Shown piece after piece: positions 24,780-37,686 of a stretch of DNA of 64,000 nt. The stretch is from Cryptomeria japonica (taxonomy: Eukaryota; Streptophyta; Pinopsida; Cupressales; Cupressaceae), in NCBI RefSeq assembly GCF_030272615.1, contig NC_081405.1, positions 155,603,613-155,667,612 of the forward strand, written 5' to 3'. Each line of letters opens with the position of its first letter. The first letter of the stretch is position 1. Position numbers and translations under genes: made by a program. The notes below the pieces were generated by a model. The model was not told the DNA's origin. It was given only the letters and a program-made list of their open reading frames with translations, and did no database searches.

Positions 24780-25470
24780 TGATATGAATGCCTAATGTTG
24801 GATCGTTTTCTGCTAGAGTTTGATGATTTTGATAAAGCATTCTCTAAAGATGACTTTGATATGTTAGATAAAGTTTTAGATGATATCTTGGAATCACCTC
24901 TTCCCAAAAGAGATGTAAAAAGATAGTCATCCTCCACAATATCCTCACTCAAAGATGAAAAGTCCGTGAATATTATTGTAGCCTTCATGAATCCTAAAAG
25001 ACCTAAGAGACCTTACATTCACGTAACTGTAGTAAGTCCTTCTCCAAAGAAAATTAAAACCATCAATGGAAAACCTTTTAAAGGAGAAAATTTTGACTTA
25101 TATACTAGGTTTATGCAATCCAAACAATCATCTTACAATACCATTTTTCATACATATAACACTCGAAGTAATAAAAAAGCTCTAGATCAACCACAAGTTT
25201 CTTTACCACCTTCTCAACCTAGTCTTCATAAAGCACCTTCATTGGCAGATAAGAAACCCAATGATTATGATCTTATCAAGCAACTTAAAGTTATTCCCAG
25301 TAAGATCTCACTTTGGGATTTTCTTCAAATTGCTCTGGCATATCAAGGAATGGTGTAGGAAGCCTTGCCAAAGATCTTGTTACCTTTCTAATGTGAATGT
25401 ATGGATGGATCATATTTGCTCAGATTCACCAAATATTACTTTCTATCCCCATGAACTCTCACCTCTATAA
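24780..25470 (+). pseudogene. Element E region between LTR and protease (gag remnant or linker)
   Basis: A 130-residue frame (24966-25358) is Lys/Pro/Ser-rich at first. It then reads NDYDLIKQLKVIPSKISLWDFLQIALAYQGMV, the helical segment that usually precedes the protease in plant gypsy polyproteins. Only about 0.75 kb separates the LTR from the protease, too short for a complete gag, and no CCHC knuckle is visible. Confidence 0.65.
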
Positions 25471-25513
25471 GTGATAAATTTGTTGAATCCTTTAATGATA
25501 ATTTATCATGTGA

Positions 25514-26056
25514 ATGGTGTTGGTATTAGAAAAGCACATTGATATAGGCTCCACACTTAATGATTGTGTCTTGGATTTGTTACCAATAATCAAGGTGGAC
25601 CCAAATTCTTTGGTAGCCTCTTCTTTGTTTATTCAAGGATTTGACAATAGCGGTAAAACTGTTGTAGGGACCGTAATAATGTCCTTGAAGGTTTGGACTA
25701 TTACTATCCCAACCCTTGTACATGTGATGCTAGGTCCTTTGTCTTACAATACCCTTTTGGGTAGACCATGGCTTCATACGTTGGGAGCTATATCATCTAC
25801 ACTTTATGGACCTATGAATATTGTAGCTAACAACCAAGTTGTCACAATCAAGACTGACCCCGAGGCTATGCACCTCTATCAAATAGTAGTAGTAGATCAA
25901 GCCTCGGCTGCACCTTCTTTTCAGAATTATGTGCCAACTTTATCTTCTTTGGTGATGACTTCTGCCTCTTTTTTGTCCCCTAAAAAGAAAGAGTGGAAGA
26001 AGGAGAAAGTCCCTAGAAATAAAGATGTCATGAAGGAAAAATCACCAAGGGGGTAG
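25514..26056 (+). pseudogene. Element E retropepsin-like protease
   Basis: The 180-residue frame contains VDPNSLVASSLFIQGFDNSG, a beta-rich middle, and SYNTLLGRPWLHTLGAISSTLY. The LGRPWLH motif is characteristic of the C-terminal half of plant gypsy proteases. The active-site DxGS/A lies upstream of a frameshift and is not clearly preserved here. The tail is Lys-rich linker. Confidence 0.8.
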
Positions 26057-26246
26057 GATTCTCTAAAAGAAGACTCCCCGAAAATAGATCGCCCTGATGT
26101 ACAAGCCTTGGAGCCTAATCCTACAAATATTTCTCCAGCTAAATCACCCTCTTCATCAAATAAAAATGAATTCTTGGGTGATGATTTGGGTTCCTTAAAA
26201 TTTCATTGACTCTCATGTTGGTGAATATAAGGTTGACCCTATCCAT

Positions 26247-26456
26247 TTGAAATTTCCTAAAATTTCATTCACTTCGGCTACAAAAGATGATTATGTGTCC
26301 ATAAAGTCGGGTGATTCTTATCATGTTGATCACCTTTTCTACATGAAACCTCCTTCATTTAAGGAATTTCAATATATTTATGGTCCTAGATATAATCTCA
26401 TGTCACAACTTGGCTATTACGGGAAAGGTTGTGGACCTAATGAACAAGGTATTTGA
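26247..26456 (+). pseudogene. Element E G-patch domain
   Basis: The short frame ends with YNLMSQLGYYGKGCGPNEQGI, matching the G-patch pattern (glycine-rich, aromatic-bearing) found after the protease in many plant Tat/Athila-type elements. A stop follows immediately. The likely role in the parent element is nucleic-acid binding. Confidence 0.7.
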
Positions 26457-26546
26457 ATTCCTTTGGAAGCTAGACCTCTTCACCACAACATAGGATTAAG
26501 ATATTGCTATATAGGTTGAAAGACAAAACCATGGTTAATTGATAAC

Positions 26547-27990
26547 ATGATTTCAGTCGACCCTCTTCCTCTTAAGCTTGTTCATCCAGAACTCATCGAT
26601 AACACTACACTGCCTAATGTAATTCCCTTGGACCTCTTTCCTTCACAAGAATCCTTGATGGAACTTCTAGCTACATATGATGATTTTCCCTCTTATCACC
26701 ATAAACGTCAATTCCCTTATTGTTTGAATACCCAATCATATTTTGGGGAATCTGCTGAGAAGGGAGCACCCTTATCTTGCAATGAAGTGCATATACCCAT
26801 ATCTCATCTAGAAGACTGTAGTGCACTCCTAAGTGAAGAAACTATTGATGTCATCATGAGTGATAAAACTCCCAATAAAGCCATCAAATTCATGAAGTGT
26901 TTATTTTCCAAGGAGTATTAGGAACAATTTGATCTTCTACATCAATTTTGTGACATCTTTGCTTGGTCTTATGAAATGCCAAGTATTGATGAGTCAATTG
27001 TCATACATAATATTACACTTAGTCCCATGCTAAGATGGTGAAACAAAAGATTCAGAAGATGAATCCTAAGGTGGACTTATTCATCAAGGCAAAGATAGAA
27101 AAGCTTTTAAAAGCTTGTTTTATCTATCCTATCTACTATTTGCCTTAGATCTCGAACATTGTTCAAGTTAGCAAATCTGATGGTTGAATCCACATCTGCA
27201 TTGACTTTTAGGATGTGAATAAAACTTCCCTCAAGGATGACTTTTCCCTCCTGAACATTGACATGATTGTAAATTCAACTGTAGGTTATGCTTCACTCTC
27301 TTTCATGGACAATTTCTCGGGGTACAATCAAATTCGTATCAATCTGGAAGATTAGTATAAAACTACCTTCATGACTCCTTGGGGAGCCTTCTTCTATGTT
27401 GTCATGCCATTTGGGTTGAAAATATAGGAGAAACCTATTAACAAGCTATGACCTTGATATTCAATGATTTCATCCATAAGATCTTGAAAGATTATATCAA
27501 TGATATCTTGGTAAAATCTATCACTCATCAAATGCATAATAAAATTCTTCTTCTATTCTTTGAAAGGCTTTGATTATATAAGATGACACTAAACACCCTC
27601 AAATGTGTCTTTGGTGTGGATGATAATAAACTTTTTGGATTCATTGTCTCTCGCCGAGGAAGAGAAATAGATACTGATAAAATCGATATAATCGTAAACA
27701 TGCCTCCCCTTAGAAACATCTCTTAGCTTCGTAGTTTGTAAGGGAAGATTCAAGCCATCTATAAATTCATGGCGCAATTGGTTGATCGTACCATTCCTTT
27801 CACACAAATGTTGAAGAACGATGTTCTTTTCAAATGGAATAAAGAATACCAAGAGGCTTTCAATTCTATTAAGAATTACTTAGCTAATCCTCCTATCTTA
27901 ATATTGGCTATGTCTGATAGACACTTCTTTTTGTACATCTCTACCTCATCTCATGCTCTAGTAGCCTTTTTATCCTAGCGTGATGATGAA
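26547..27990 (+). pseudogene. Element E reverse transcriptase
   Basis: After a 124-residue linker frame (26547-26921), shifted frames spell the gypsy reverse transcriptase: IHICIDF near 27190, SFMDNFSGYNQIRI near 27300, KTTFMTPWGAFFYVVMPFGL near 27360, and KDYINDILVKS near 27490. The catalytic box is YIND, so one of the two aspartates is Asn. The thumb/connection part follows near 27780-27980 (TIPFTQMLKNDVLFKWNKEYQEAFNSIK). More than ten in-frame stops make it inactive. Confidence 0.82.
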
Positions 27991-28270
27991 GGCTGAGAGA
28001 GAGCAATCTATTACATTAGTCGCACTTTGATAGAGTATGAGACTCGATATTTTACTATGGAAAAGAAATGTCTATCTCATCTTTGCAACATGAAAGTTAA
28101 GGCATTACATCCTCCCTGCAAAAACATGAGTTATAGCTAAGAATGATATCCTTAAGCATCCCTTTTCAAAGTCCGATCTTTCAGGAAGGTTGGCTAAATG
28201 GGTGATGTTGATTTCTAAGTTTGACCTGAAGTTCGTAACTCAAAAGTCAATCAAAGTGTAGGTCATCACT
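27991..28270 (+). pseudogene. Element E retroviral-type RNase H
   Basis: Fragments read ERAIYYISRTL, EYETRYFTMEKKC and, after frameshifts, the region around 28190 that matches 'GRLAKWVMLISKFDLKFV'. These are the C-terminal motifs of the RNase H that directly follows reverse transcriptase in gypsy elements. Confidence 0.7.
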
Positions 28271-28276
28271 AATCAA

Positions 28277-28630
28277 TTGGTTGATGTCGTATTTGAAAAA
28301 TATTTTCCTACCTTAGATATTTTTCTTGATGAAGATGTATTAGTCATTGATCACGAATCTGTATGGGACATGTATTTTGACAAATCAAGATGTCAAACTA
28401 GTTTAGGAGCAAGTGTGGTTTTGATCTTGCTTGAAGGAAAACTAGTCCCTCTCTCATTCCATTTAGAATTTCATTCCACTAACAACATCATTGAGTATGA
28501 AGCCTTAATTGTTGGGTTACATGCTGCAATTGCCATGGGTGTGAAAAACATCTATATCCATGGGGATAATGAGCTAATCATAAATTGGGTTATAGGCGCA
28601 TATCATCTTAATAAACTAAAGTTATCTTAG
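28277..28630 (+). pseudogene. Element E second (archaeal-like) RNase H
   Basis: The 117-residue frame contains WDMYFDKSRCQTSLGASVVLI, LVPLSFHLEFHSTNNIIEYEALIVGLHAAIAMG and IYIHGDNELIINWVIGAYH. These match the type-I RNase H core: D in YFD, E in EYEAL, D in GDN. Its presence after a first RNase H is the reason for placing E in the Tat lineage. Confidence 0.82.
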
Positions 28631-28929
28631 TATAAGGATTTGATCATATCCATACTGAAATATTTTAGTACTCATTTGATCAACAATATTTCATAGAGAA
28701 AAAATAATCACATGGATGCAATGGAAATGGTTGCTTCCCTTCTACATCCAGACTTTGGTGAGGAAAAATATCGTTTCATGGTACAAGTCCTTCACTCTCT
28801 AGTTGTGACTGATCAAACCCAATTTGATTGTTTCATGTGTTCTCCTATCGATTTAGGAGAATGGTTTACACATATCTAGAATTATCTAAAGACCCCAAGT
28901 TTTCTTGATGACGCTAGCAAGAGATTTCA

Positions 28930-30097
28930 TTTACAAATTTGAAAACTGGTCGCTCGCTAGATCCTTTTATCTAATCTCCTTTATCGAAGATTGTATTATG
29001 GCCTTCTTTTACGTTGTTTGACAAAAGATGAGATACCTCTTTCCCTCCAGGAGGTCCATTCGGGCTCTGGAGGTGAACACTTTGGGGGAAAATATTTGAT
29101 CCACAAGCTGATTCACATAGGGTATTATTGGTAAACAATGGAACAAGATTCCTTTTCTTTTGTCAAGAAATTCCTCCATTTATTTGGCCCTTGCACAGGA
29201 GCTCCGCACTCAAGCTTCTCCATGTATTTTTAAGACATGGAGAGATATCATTGGAAAGAGATCTCCACCTTCATCTAAGGGTCATGTCTTTATCATCACT
29301 GGCACTAATTATTTCACAAAGTGGGTCAAAGCTATTCTATTGATATACACCACTATTGACATGATCCATGGCTTCATCATGGATAAAATCATTTCTCATT
29401 TTGGCTTACCTACTACCCTTGTTTTTATAATGGTACGCCATTTAATAACAAAGAGGTTAAGAAGTTCCTCAAGAAATTTCACATCCAACATCATTTTTCT
29501 ACACCTTATTATCCTCAATCCAATGGTCAAGCAGAAGAATATAACAAGACTATTGAATAGATCCTACGCAAGACTATTACCAAACTTGGAAAAGATTGGT
29601 ATATTCAACTATTATATGCATTATGGGCCTATCTTATGAGTGTGCATATGGCTATAGGGACAACGCCTTACAACTTCATGTATGACACTAAACCTATCAT
29701 GCTCCTTGAGTTGGAGATTTCATTATTGCACGTATCCCTAAAAGGGGTTATCAATAATGATTCTTATCAGACTCTTCATCTCAATCAACTTGATTTGTTG
29801 GATGAGAATTGTCTAGAGGCCCTCCAACACCTCCAAGCTTATCAACAATCTTTATCTAAACAATATAACCAAAGTGTTCTAGCTCAAGCCTTCAAGATAG
29901 GTAACCTGGTTCTTTGCAAGAATCGGAGAAATGTCAATGTGTCACTTGATCAACAAGGGAAATTTAGCCTGAATTGGTTGGGTCCATACATCGTCACCTT
30001 TGTTTACAGTTTGAGTGTTTATGGATTATCCTATATGGATGGTATGCCTCTCAAGGAACTTGTCAACACTTCCCACCTACATAGATATTATGTATAG
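28930..30097 (+). pseudogene. Element E integrase
   Basis: The zinc-binding start is near 29050-29130 (EVHSGSGGEHFGGKYLIHKLIHIGYYW in pieces). The core is in the frame 29160-29639 (GTNYFTKWVKAI, IISHFGLPTTLV). The C-terminal part is the 153-residue frame 29636-30097 (GTTPYNFMYDTKPIMLLELEI, FKIGNLVLCKNRRN, KFSLNWLGPYIV). The first catalytic aspartate, usual in xDYFTKW, is Asn. Confidence 0.82.
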
Positions 30098-30204
30098 AAG
30101 AAAAACTTTGTGTGTTGTGTCATTACGCTTAGATTCTTATTCTATTCATGTCATGATATATCTTCATTAACATGATATCTAATTATCTCTATGTTATGAG
30201 GTGA

Positions 30205-30460
30205 TTGTGCATATGTGTGTTTGTGTGTGTGTGTGTGTGTGTATGTGTGTGTTTGCATGTTTTATCTATATCTTACAAACATATATATAATGATCATCAT
30301 GGAATTTAATCATGCATATACACAACAATATGTAAATTAAATCATGATGTACATCTAATCTAAACCATCCATCACATGAGCATGTCTAATAAAAAGTATG
30401 TCCATAATAAAACAAGACAAGGTTGGAATGATAAATATAATATGTGTGTGTGTGTGTGTA
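30205..30460. repeat. GT microsatellites
   Basis: Runs of alternating TG lie at about 30212-30254 and 30442-30459, in the start of element E's long 3' region. Confidence 0.85.
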
Positions 30461-30499
30461 ATTTCAATGTCATTATAAATGTATCACATCACTAAAAAA

Positions 30500-32570
30500 A
30501 TGCGTGATGTTGGCATATGTGTCTTTGAAATATATAAGTGAATCTCTATATCAATCAAACGATGTTATAATTTCAATGAATAAAAAATGGATCAATCCCT
30601 ACAAAATGTCTCATGACCCCTACGATGGATGGGTCCCTAATGTTGTGGGTGTTGGAGGATCTTGGTCTTGGCATGAGGGTTGTCTCATTGAGGTGGACTA
30701 CGATCTTACAACAGTGGTGCTTCGTGACCACAAGCCCCTCAAATCCACCATAATATCCCATCGTGTCATGAGATATTCTCATAGAAAACCCTCTCTCTAG
30801 CGCTCTACCTCCAAGTTTGACATTAGTTGACACACTTGGGGGTGGTCAATGTGACCAATTTCACCCTACTAGGTGAAATCCACCTATCGATGAAGTTCAT
30901 AGACATGGCTCAGTAGAGAGTCACGTGCCCTCTCAGCACTCTCAACTCATGTCACCACCCAGTCTCTCTCTTTGAGGATAGAGAGAACCTCCAGTAAAGC
31001 CTAATACCTTTGCCTCATCATGGTGGCCAACTATGCTACTCCTTGCACCAAGTCCACCTGGCCCTCCTCATATGTTTTCTGTAACCATCCTATAGGCTCA
31101 AATAGGGTAGTGTGTCTCCTTGCTATTTGGAGGGGCCGATAGACATCCAACACTAGGCCCCAGGTCCACACAGTAGAAATAATCTTTGTGAGTGCCCAAT
31201 GGATGAAGCTCAGCCACTTAGCAACACCCTCTACAAACACAAAAAATTTCTCTATCTATATCTATAGTATCTAAATCTCTACATATTGTTTGTCTTTCCA
31301 GTTAGAACAATAACTAGACTTAAAGCCTTAACTCAGGGATTGGTCATCCATTCTGAATAGATATCATTCCCATGACCAAGGTTCATTTAATTGTCAACCC
31401 AGGGACATATTACTTGAAATGGGCCCACATTGTTTATGCACTAAGTTTCGGCAAGAGTCATTCTATCTTACTACAACAACTGAAGCTACTGAAATAAACA
31501 TGCAGAAATATAAAAACTAAATGGCTACAAGAAATCTTAACACTAACAGATGATTTTAAATGAACAACTATTATATAAGTTGAAAGCTAACAAACAGGAA
31601 TTACTCTATTTGCTTTGGCTGCAGGATTCAATCACAGGATTTGGTTCTAGTGGTTGTAGTAATAGTCAATTGCCAGAACAACTACTACAGCAAAAGAAAA
31701 CTTAATTTAACAATTGCATAGGATTACTCACCAAGTGGGCCCCCTTGGATGAGCGTATCCAGATCTCAAAACAATTCTAAATTGTTAGAACAATGTAGTT
31801 TTATTCATTATTTCCAAAAGCTGATACAATACATAAAATAAGGAAAATCTTCTTAACTCTGAAAAACTCTGTCTAACCTCTGTGAAGAGTTGCACAAATT
31901 TATTTATAAGTTATAACAAAATTTCAACTAGCTAGACCACACCCATGAAACTAGGTAGAAAATTTTATTACAACAAGGAAGAAGTCTACCACAAAGATCG
32001 TGAGACATCATCATTACACGACCAAGAATATAGCATGACGGTTTCTACTAGATTGTTGTTTGCTGAAGAGAATCGTAAATAGATCTAGTACTGCCTCACT
32101 ATTCTTCATCCACTTCATTTGAAAACCATCTCCCTTATTGTCTTTAATGCTCTTAACCACCTCGAAAAATCTCTAACTGTTTGCATGGCGTGATCCTCCA
32201 GCTCGCTTATCTTAACTGCTTCTGCAACAACTTATTTACTCCTCAATCAAAGGTTAGAGCATGCAAGAACATATATATCCATTTTCCATCAACCACAAAA
32301 TTAATACATCCATACATGAAATTACCATAGTAATTCGCATAGCCACAAGAATACTTAGACAAAATAATACAAGGTTCAATAGGTTCATTTAATCATTCAA
32401 TATGCACACAGTCAAAACTCTAATATATCCTCTGACCTTCACATTGTCCCATTATGTAACTCAAAACATAAGAAAAACTTATCAGTCATAGACATAAAAG
32501 AGCTATTATTTCATCTCATCACATAGCATTTATGAGAGACTGAAATACATGAACTAAAATCAAAATGCAT
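30500..32570. other. Element E 3' region, unassigned
   Basis: Between integrase and the antisense frame there are about 2 kb with no recognised domain. Two overlapping short frames at 30504-30833 (one per strand) and one at 31031-31240 (minus) are open, but I recognise no family. They could be the C-terminal end of the antisense reading frame. Confidence 0.4.
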
Positions 32571-34010
32571 ACTAGGATCGCCCCTCTGCCAATTTGGGTC
32601 TTACAACGATGCCCTACTAGTGGTTCCCTTCATGACTACTGCTAGTACTGATGACCACACTGATGGTGTAGATGGGGGTGCAAGAGGCGATGGTGGGAGC
32701 CTCCTCAATATAGGTGCTAGTCTCTCTGGGCTCAGGATCCCCACCTATCATCTTTGCCTAGCCTCTCGCCCTCATTGCTTAAGGAGGTCCAGTGCTCGCT
32801 ATCACCTCCCAAAGCTTCAACGTCTCCTCCTACTATATCTAGTGGGAAGATTGGAGTAGACCCTACCCTGACCCACTGACCTGTGAAGTCCAGGGTAACT
32901 CTTACATCATTAGTGTCTAGCTATCATGTGATGTCATCATCATCACTACCCTTAGAGATGTCCTAAACATCTCTAAGGGTGGGGTGAGGTAGGTCCTGAG
33001 GTTGTACCGCACTCCTAGCTTAATATGCATATGTCAACATGATGGGTGTGATAGTCTATACCTGTCCAAGTTGTCACATGCACCATCGCTAGTAGTACGA
33101 CATAATGATGTGGTCCTGACGACCAAGTAGGAATAGGTTGTGCTGCATCTATGGAAGTTGTGTGCGGTCTGTGGTCGATATTCGCATATCCTGAAATAGC
33201 TGCCAGATGACATCCTCGATCCTGAGTTGATCAAGGGTGACCCTCTAGTACATAAGTTCACTAGTCTACCACTCACCACACCATAACAAATAATAGTGTT
33301 CCCTCAACATATCTAGCAACATTGGCACCAGGAATCTGACGGGCCGTGTGCATGTTATATACTTGAATATCCACAATTGCAGCAGAGTACACACTAAAGC
33401 TCTGATACTCATGTTGTACATACCAGGAGAGCTCGTACTATAGGTATGTGAGCATTCTACACCTCCATCCTTACATTATCCCGTGCTCCTCTATCTCCTA
33501 GATCAAGGGCAAGAACGTAATAGTCAACTCAGAATCGTGATCATCTATAAGTATTCATTGTTCCATATTTTCTATCATGATGAGTCGTACCAGGGAAATT
33601 GAAACTCATCCCTAGCCTAGTGCTAAAAAATACACATGCCCAGTCATATCAACACTCTAACTAAGGGCCCTCTTGCTACATGCTCAGCTCCACTCTCGAT
33701 AAAATGGCATGTAATACTATCTCCCTGTGAATAAGTAGTTGAAGGATGTGATAGATGTCAAATAGAGTCATGGTCATCTCCCTTGTCAGCAAATGAAATG
33801 ACATAGTATCTATGCCCCATCTCTCCACAAGGGCTTGCAACATCGACGTGTGGAACTAGAACTCTGGTAGACAGAAAATCCACCACAGTCCCACTCTTTG
33901 GAGTAGCCCTTTGTATGGCACTGACATCTCCTCCACTTGGTCCCACAATGTCTAAAGCAGATGGCCCAACATATGCGCTCGTATCTCCAACAACATCTAC
34001 ACAAAGATAA
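32570..34010 (-). pseudogene. Antisense plant-mobile-domain (PMD) reading frame in element E
   Basis: On the minus strand from about 34010, one frame reads MLLEIRAHMLGHLL, TLWDQVEEMSVPYKG, LLQRVGLWWIFCLPEF and then LQALVERWGIDTMSFHLLTR followed by EMTMTLFDIYHILQLLI. The ALVERW...FHL...EMTxTLxDI.xLLxLxI pattern is the core of the plant mobile domain, found in transposon-derived plant proteins. Further down, pieces such as VTLDQLRIEDVIWQLFQDMR (near 33230), and a Gly/Ser-rich tail to about 32580, fit the domain's C-terminal part. Several stops and frameshifts break it. It runs opposite to E's gag-pol and lies between integrase and the 3' LTR. Confidence 0.72.
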
Positions 34011-34339
34011 AATTATTAATCAGTCTCCATCAATGATTTCATTCGGATGCTAGTGCATCCTTAAGATGTCAACGCGTCTTCTAGATGCCACTATCTAGGG
34101 CGGACCACAATGCGGTCTTTGGATGAAAACGCATGTCTAGGACGAATGCGTGGTACCAGGACCCATACATCTCCCTTGGATGCCTACGGTGTGCTAATGA
34201 CAAAAATGCTTAAAACATGCATAAAATCATGCATAGGAGTTTGATTCAAGGCATACCTTCTTGGGCTCCTCTCCATGCTCCACTACAATCCATAACTCCT
34301 GGATTCTACTCACCCTATGCTCTCATCTGCGTGGCATTT

Positions 34340-35948
34340 TGATAGGGAGGATCTCACAAAAGAGCTGTAATTTTAATTTGTAGGTTAGAAAGAGGTGTTA
34401 TAGTGGGATCCCATGTTTTTTTACACCCTACTCTTCATTCATGAACCATTTCCAATACCTACACTCTTTTGGGAAACTCTCGATCAACTAGTTTTCTCAA
34501 TTACTCAAGATCCAGGCTAGAACTCATTAGAGTAAGTTCAACCATCAAGATGTCAAAATATTTAACCTTCACTTGTAGGGGACTAGGAGGATGTTGAGAT
34601 GGTGTAACAACTCCCATCATGTGTTTTTGTGACTTTCTTCACCCCCTTTATCCATCGCTTTCACTAGTTCCTATTTTCTAGGCCTAGTAGCCCTAAGAGC
34701 CCCTTTTAGCCCTACCTTCACAATTTTTTCTCAATTGCTCAGAAAAAATACAAAATAAATCCTAAGAGATTTAATGATCCAAATACCCTATTGGTCAAAC
34801 TTTGAGATTCAAGAGGTTAGGTTGTCAAATACATCCGTGCAGGTACGGACCCCAAAATGACACTTTTAAAGGGTTTAAGGATTAAGAGCTTTCCTCAATA
34901 GGGTTTACTGATCTCCACACCTTGTCACACCTCAATATTCATACTGGGACTCTGATAGACACCCTTCTCCCATGCCAGTCACTTGTATCAATCACTTTTA
35001 TTCATCCCTACAAGCAATAATGCAAATAACAGTCATAATCCCTAACCGGGCTATGGCAGAGCTCGCCTAGGATATGATGGAAAATGGATTCAAAGAAAAT
35101 TCCAAGATATTAAAAAGAATATGAATACTATACATAGGCTCCATGAATTGAATCCCAAGGTTCATTGAGAAAAAACAATGGGAGTTCAAGTTGGAGCCAT
35201 TGCTAGGGTCTTAATCCCTTGCTCAAACCGAGAGCAATGCAGTTTAAGAAGAATTTCAAACAAAGCACTAAACCTACACAATGAAAGAGTATAACCAGTT
35301 CATAAGAACCACAAAAATAAATAATAAACCACCATGAAATAACAGTACCAATATCAATCCATCTGGTATAGACTGCTATAAGCGCTATAAGCAAATTACA
35401 AGTTTTTATGCAAAAATCTAGAAATTGCCTTCAAATATCATTCACAATTTGTTCTTTGGATCTTCCAACCCATTTACAATGATTTAAAATGAATTACATA
35501 TGTCTCCTTTCTCATAACCAACCACCCATCTATTTTTTAACCACCTATTTGATTAATTTTTGAAAAGTTGCTCCAAAAGTTACAAAAAGTTGTCAAGCAA
35601 CAATGACAACTTTTGGTCCACTTTGCATTGTTGAAACTTATGCATCTTTACTCACTCTAAACCTCCTAGGATGGTTCCCTAACACTAAAATAACATGTCC
35701 AAAAGCCTTATGAGGCCTTACAATGGGGTTTACCCAATTTTGCAAAATGATGCTATTTTTGGCTTACAAAGGCACTTTGGCCAAAATTGAGCAAATAAGC
35801 TAAAACAAGAGACAACAAAACTACAAATAACCTTAAAACACACACGGGGAATTTTCAATAGTCCTTTATTCACTCATTGACCCCAAACATGATCAATCAC
35901 TCCAAAATTTTAAAAAATGCATCAATAAAACTAGGTGCTTCTACACCA
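34340..35948 (-). repeat. Element F 3' LTR
   Basis: It is full length, 1609 bp. On the minus strand it starts TGGTGTAGAAGCACC and ends CCCTATCA. Confidence 0.85.
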
Positions 35949-35999
35949 TACTCCTCCAATGAGAAAGAAGTCAAGTCACTCCTTGAGGCAACAAAGAGA

Positions 36000-36900
36000 G
36001 GGAAATTCCAAGCTTTGGAAAGTATACTTTAGGTACCCAAGTGGCCTCTGATTTTGGAAGATGCTGCCACTTAACCAAGTGCTCCATATAGGTGGTATGC
36101 CTAGTCTTTTTGAGGACTCTTGAATCCAACACCTTCTTGACTTGAAACCTAGGTGTAGGTGGAAAAGGCGGGTCTAAAAGTGATTGAGACCTCTGAGACT
36201 CGACTACATTCCTTTGGAAGTGTGCCTTTATACTACACCAAGTCTACAACATTAAAAATAGGAGATAAAGCCATGTCCCCGGGTAGATCATGTTTGTAGG
36301 CATTTTGCCCATACTTAGCCAAGACCGTACAAGGTCCAATCCTCCTCATTTGAAGCTTGCTAGGGACACCTTTATAAAGCCTTAATTTTCTCAAATTCAC
36401 CATTACTAAGTCAGCAACAACAAATTGAACATCCCTCCTCTTTTCATCCACTTTATCCTTGATTCTTTGAGAGTTGTCTTGTAAAGCCTGCCTAACCTAC
36501 TCATGAATCTCTTTCATGGACTCAGCTATGTCAACAACATGTCCACTCTTTTGGTCCATATTTCCAATGTCTCTAAGCTCCAACACACCTCTTGGATGAA
36601 GCCCATAAACTACTTGAAAAGGACTCTTACCAGTTGACCTATTCACACTGCCATTGTAAGAAAGTTCAACTTGATGGATGATCTATTCCAAGGCTTTTCC
36701 ATACTCCTTTATCAAACATATCAGAAGGTTCCCAAGTGTCCTATTTACCACCTCTATTTGGTCATCCATTTGGGGATGGTAGGTTGAGATAAAAGACAAG
36801 TTAGTACCCAATCTCTGCCATAAATTTTCCAGGCGAGATTTGAGGAAGGAGAACATTTTGGTATATTTTGGTGCACTCAATTCTTATTATTTTGATTGGT
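36000..36900 (-). pseudogene. Element F integrase, C-terminal part
   Basis: Minus-strand frames read FTKMFSFLKSRLENLWQRLG and ISTYHPQMDDQIEVVNRTLGN (36683-36880), then in another frame LSYNGSVNRSTGKSPFQVVYG. Next comes the frame 36233-36451 with DLVMVNLRKLRLYKGVPSKL, QMRRIGPCTVLAKYG and SPIFNVVDLV. These are the end of the integrase core (YHPQxDxQxE with the catalytic glutamate) and the GPF/Y-like C-terminal module of plant gypsy elements. The 5' part of pol and gag are missing. Confidence 0.82.
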
Positions 36901-37686
36901 TTTAACTATTTATGAGTTGTTTCCAGGCCTTGTGCAACCTGTACAGCCTAGAAACAATGTATCAATAGTATTATTAGATAGGGGAATGAATAAGCCTTCC
37001 TTTGGTTTTGGTTTGGAACATTTTCATTGTGAAATGAATGAGATATGAGGATTTTACTAAAAACTATCTGGAAACCCTCATTAACAGTGTTAGTCACAAG
37101 GATTTGTTGATATCTCACAATGTAACCATCCAAAAATTGTAATATTTTGGATTTTAGCAGTGGATTGAAGTTAATTCAATATGGTTTTGATTTGGTATTG
37201 AATGGTTTGGTATTGTGTGAGTAATTTGATGCCCTAGTCGGACTAGGCATGCACATTTCTGATTTTTTTGCGAGTTACTTGGTTTGCAAGATGTGAATAA
37301 TAGATTACAGGGTAGAAAAACTATTAAAACTAGGACAAATTTGAAAGATGTTTGGAGCATGGGTTTAATGGACTCTTGGAGGGCAGAAGATTGATGTTGA
37401 GGGCTTGAAGGTAAATGGTAAGCTTGTATTTGAATTGTTTAACATTGTGTTATGAGATCGAAAGGTGTTGAGTTATTTGGTGCTTTGGAGACAATGATGT
37501 TTGTGTTGATATTGAAGGAGTTGATTTGAAACTAATGTATGAAGGTTTTGATATTGGATTGACTGAGTGTTGTTATATGCCTCAAACCTATCAAGGGTGT
37601 AGATTGATGATGGTTTTGGGTCATTGAGCACCCTAAGATTGGGACTCCATGGTTGATTTGGGGTTCTTGGTTGGTTTTTCATGATG
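36901..37686. other. Unassigned sequence inside element F
   Basis: About 790 bp follow the broken integrase. It is T-rich with many 'ttggttt' and 'gattgg' phrases. I see no conserved motif, LTR edge or tandem array in it. Confidence 0.5.
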
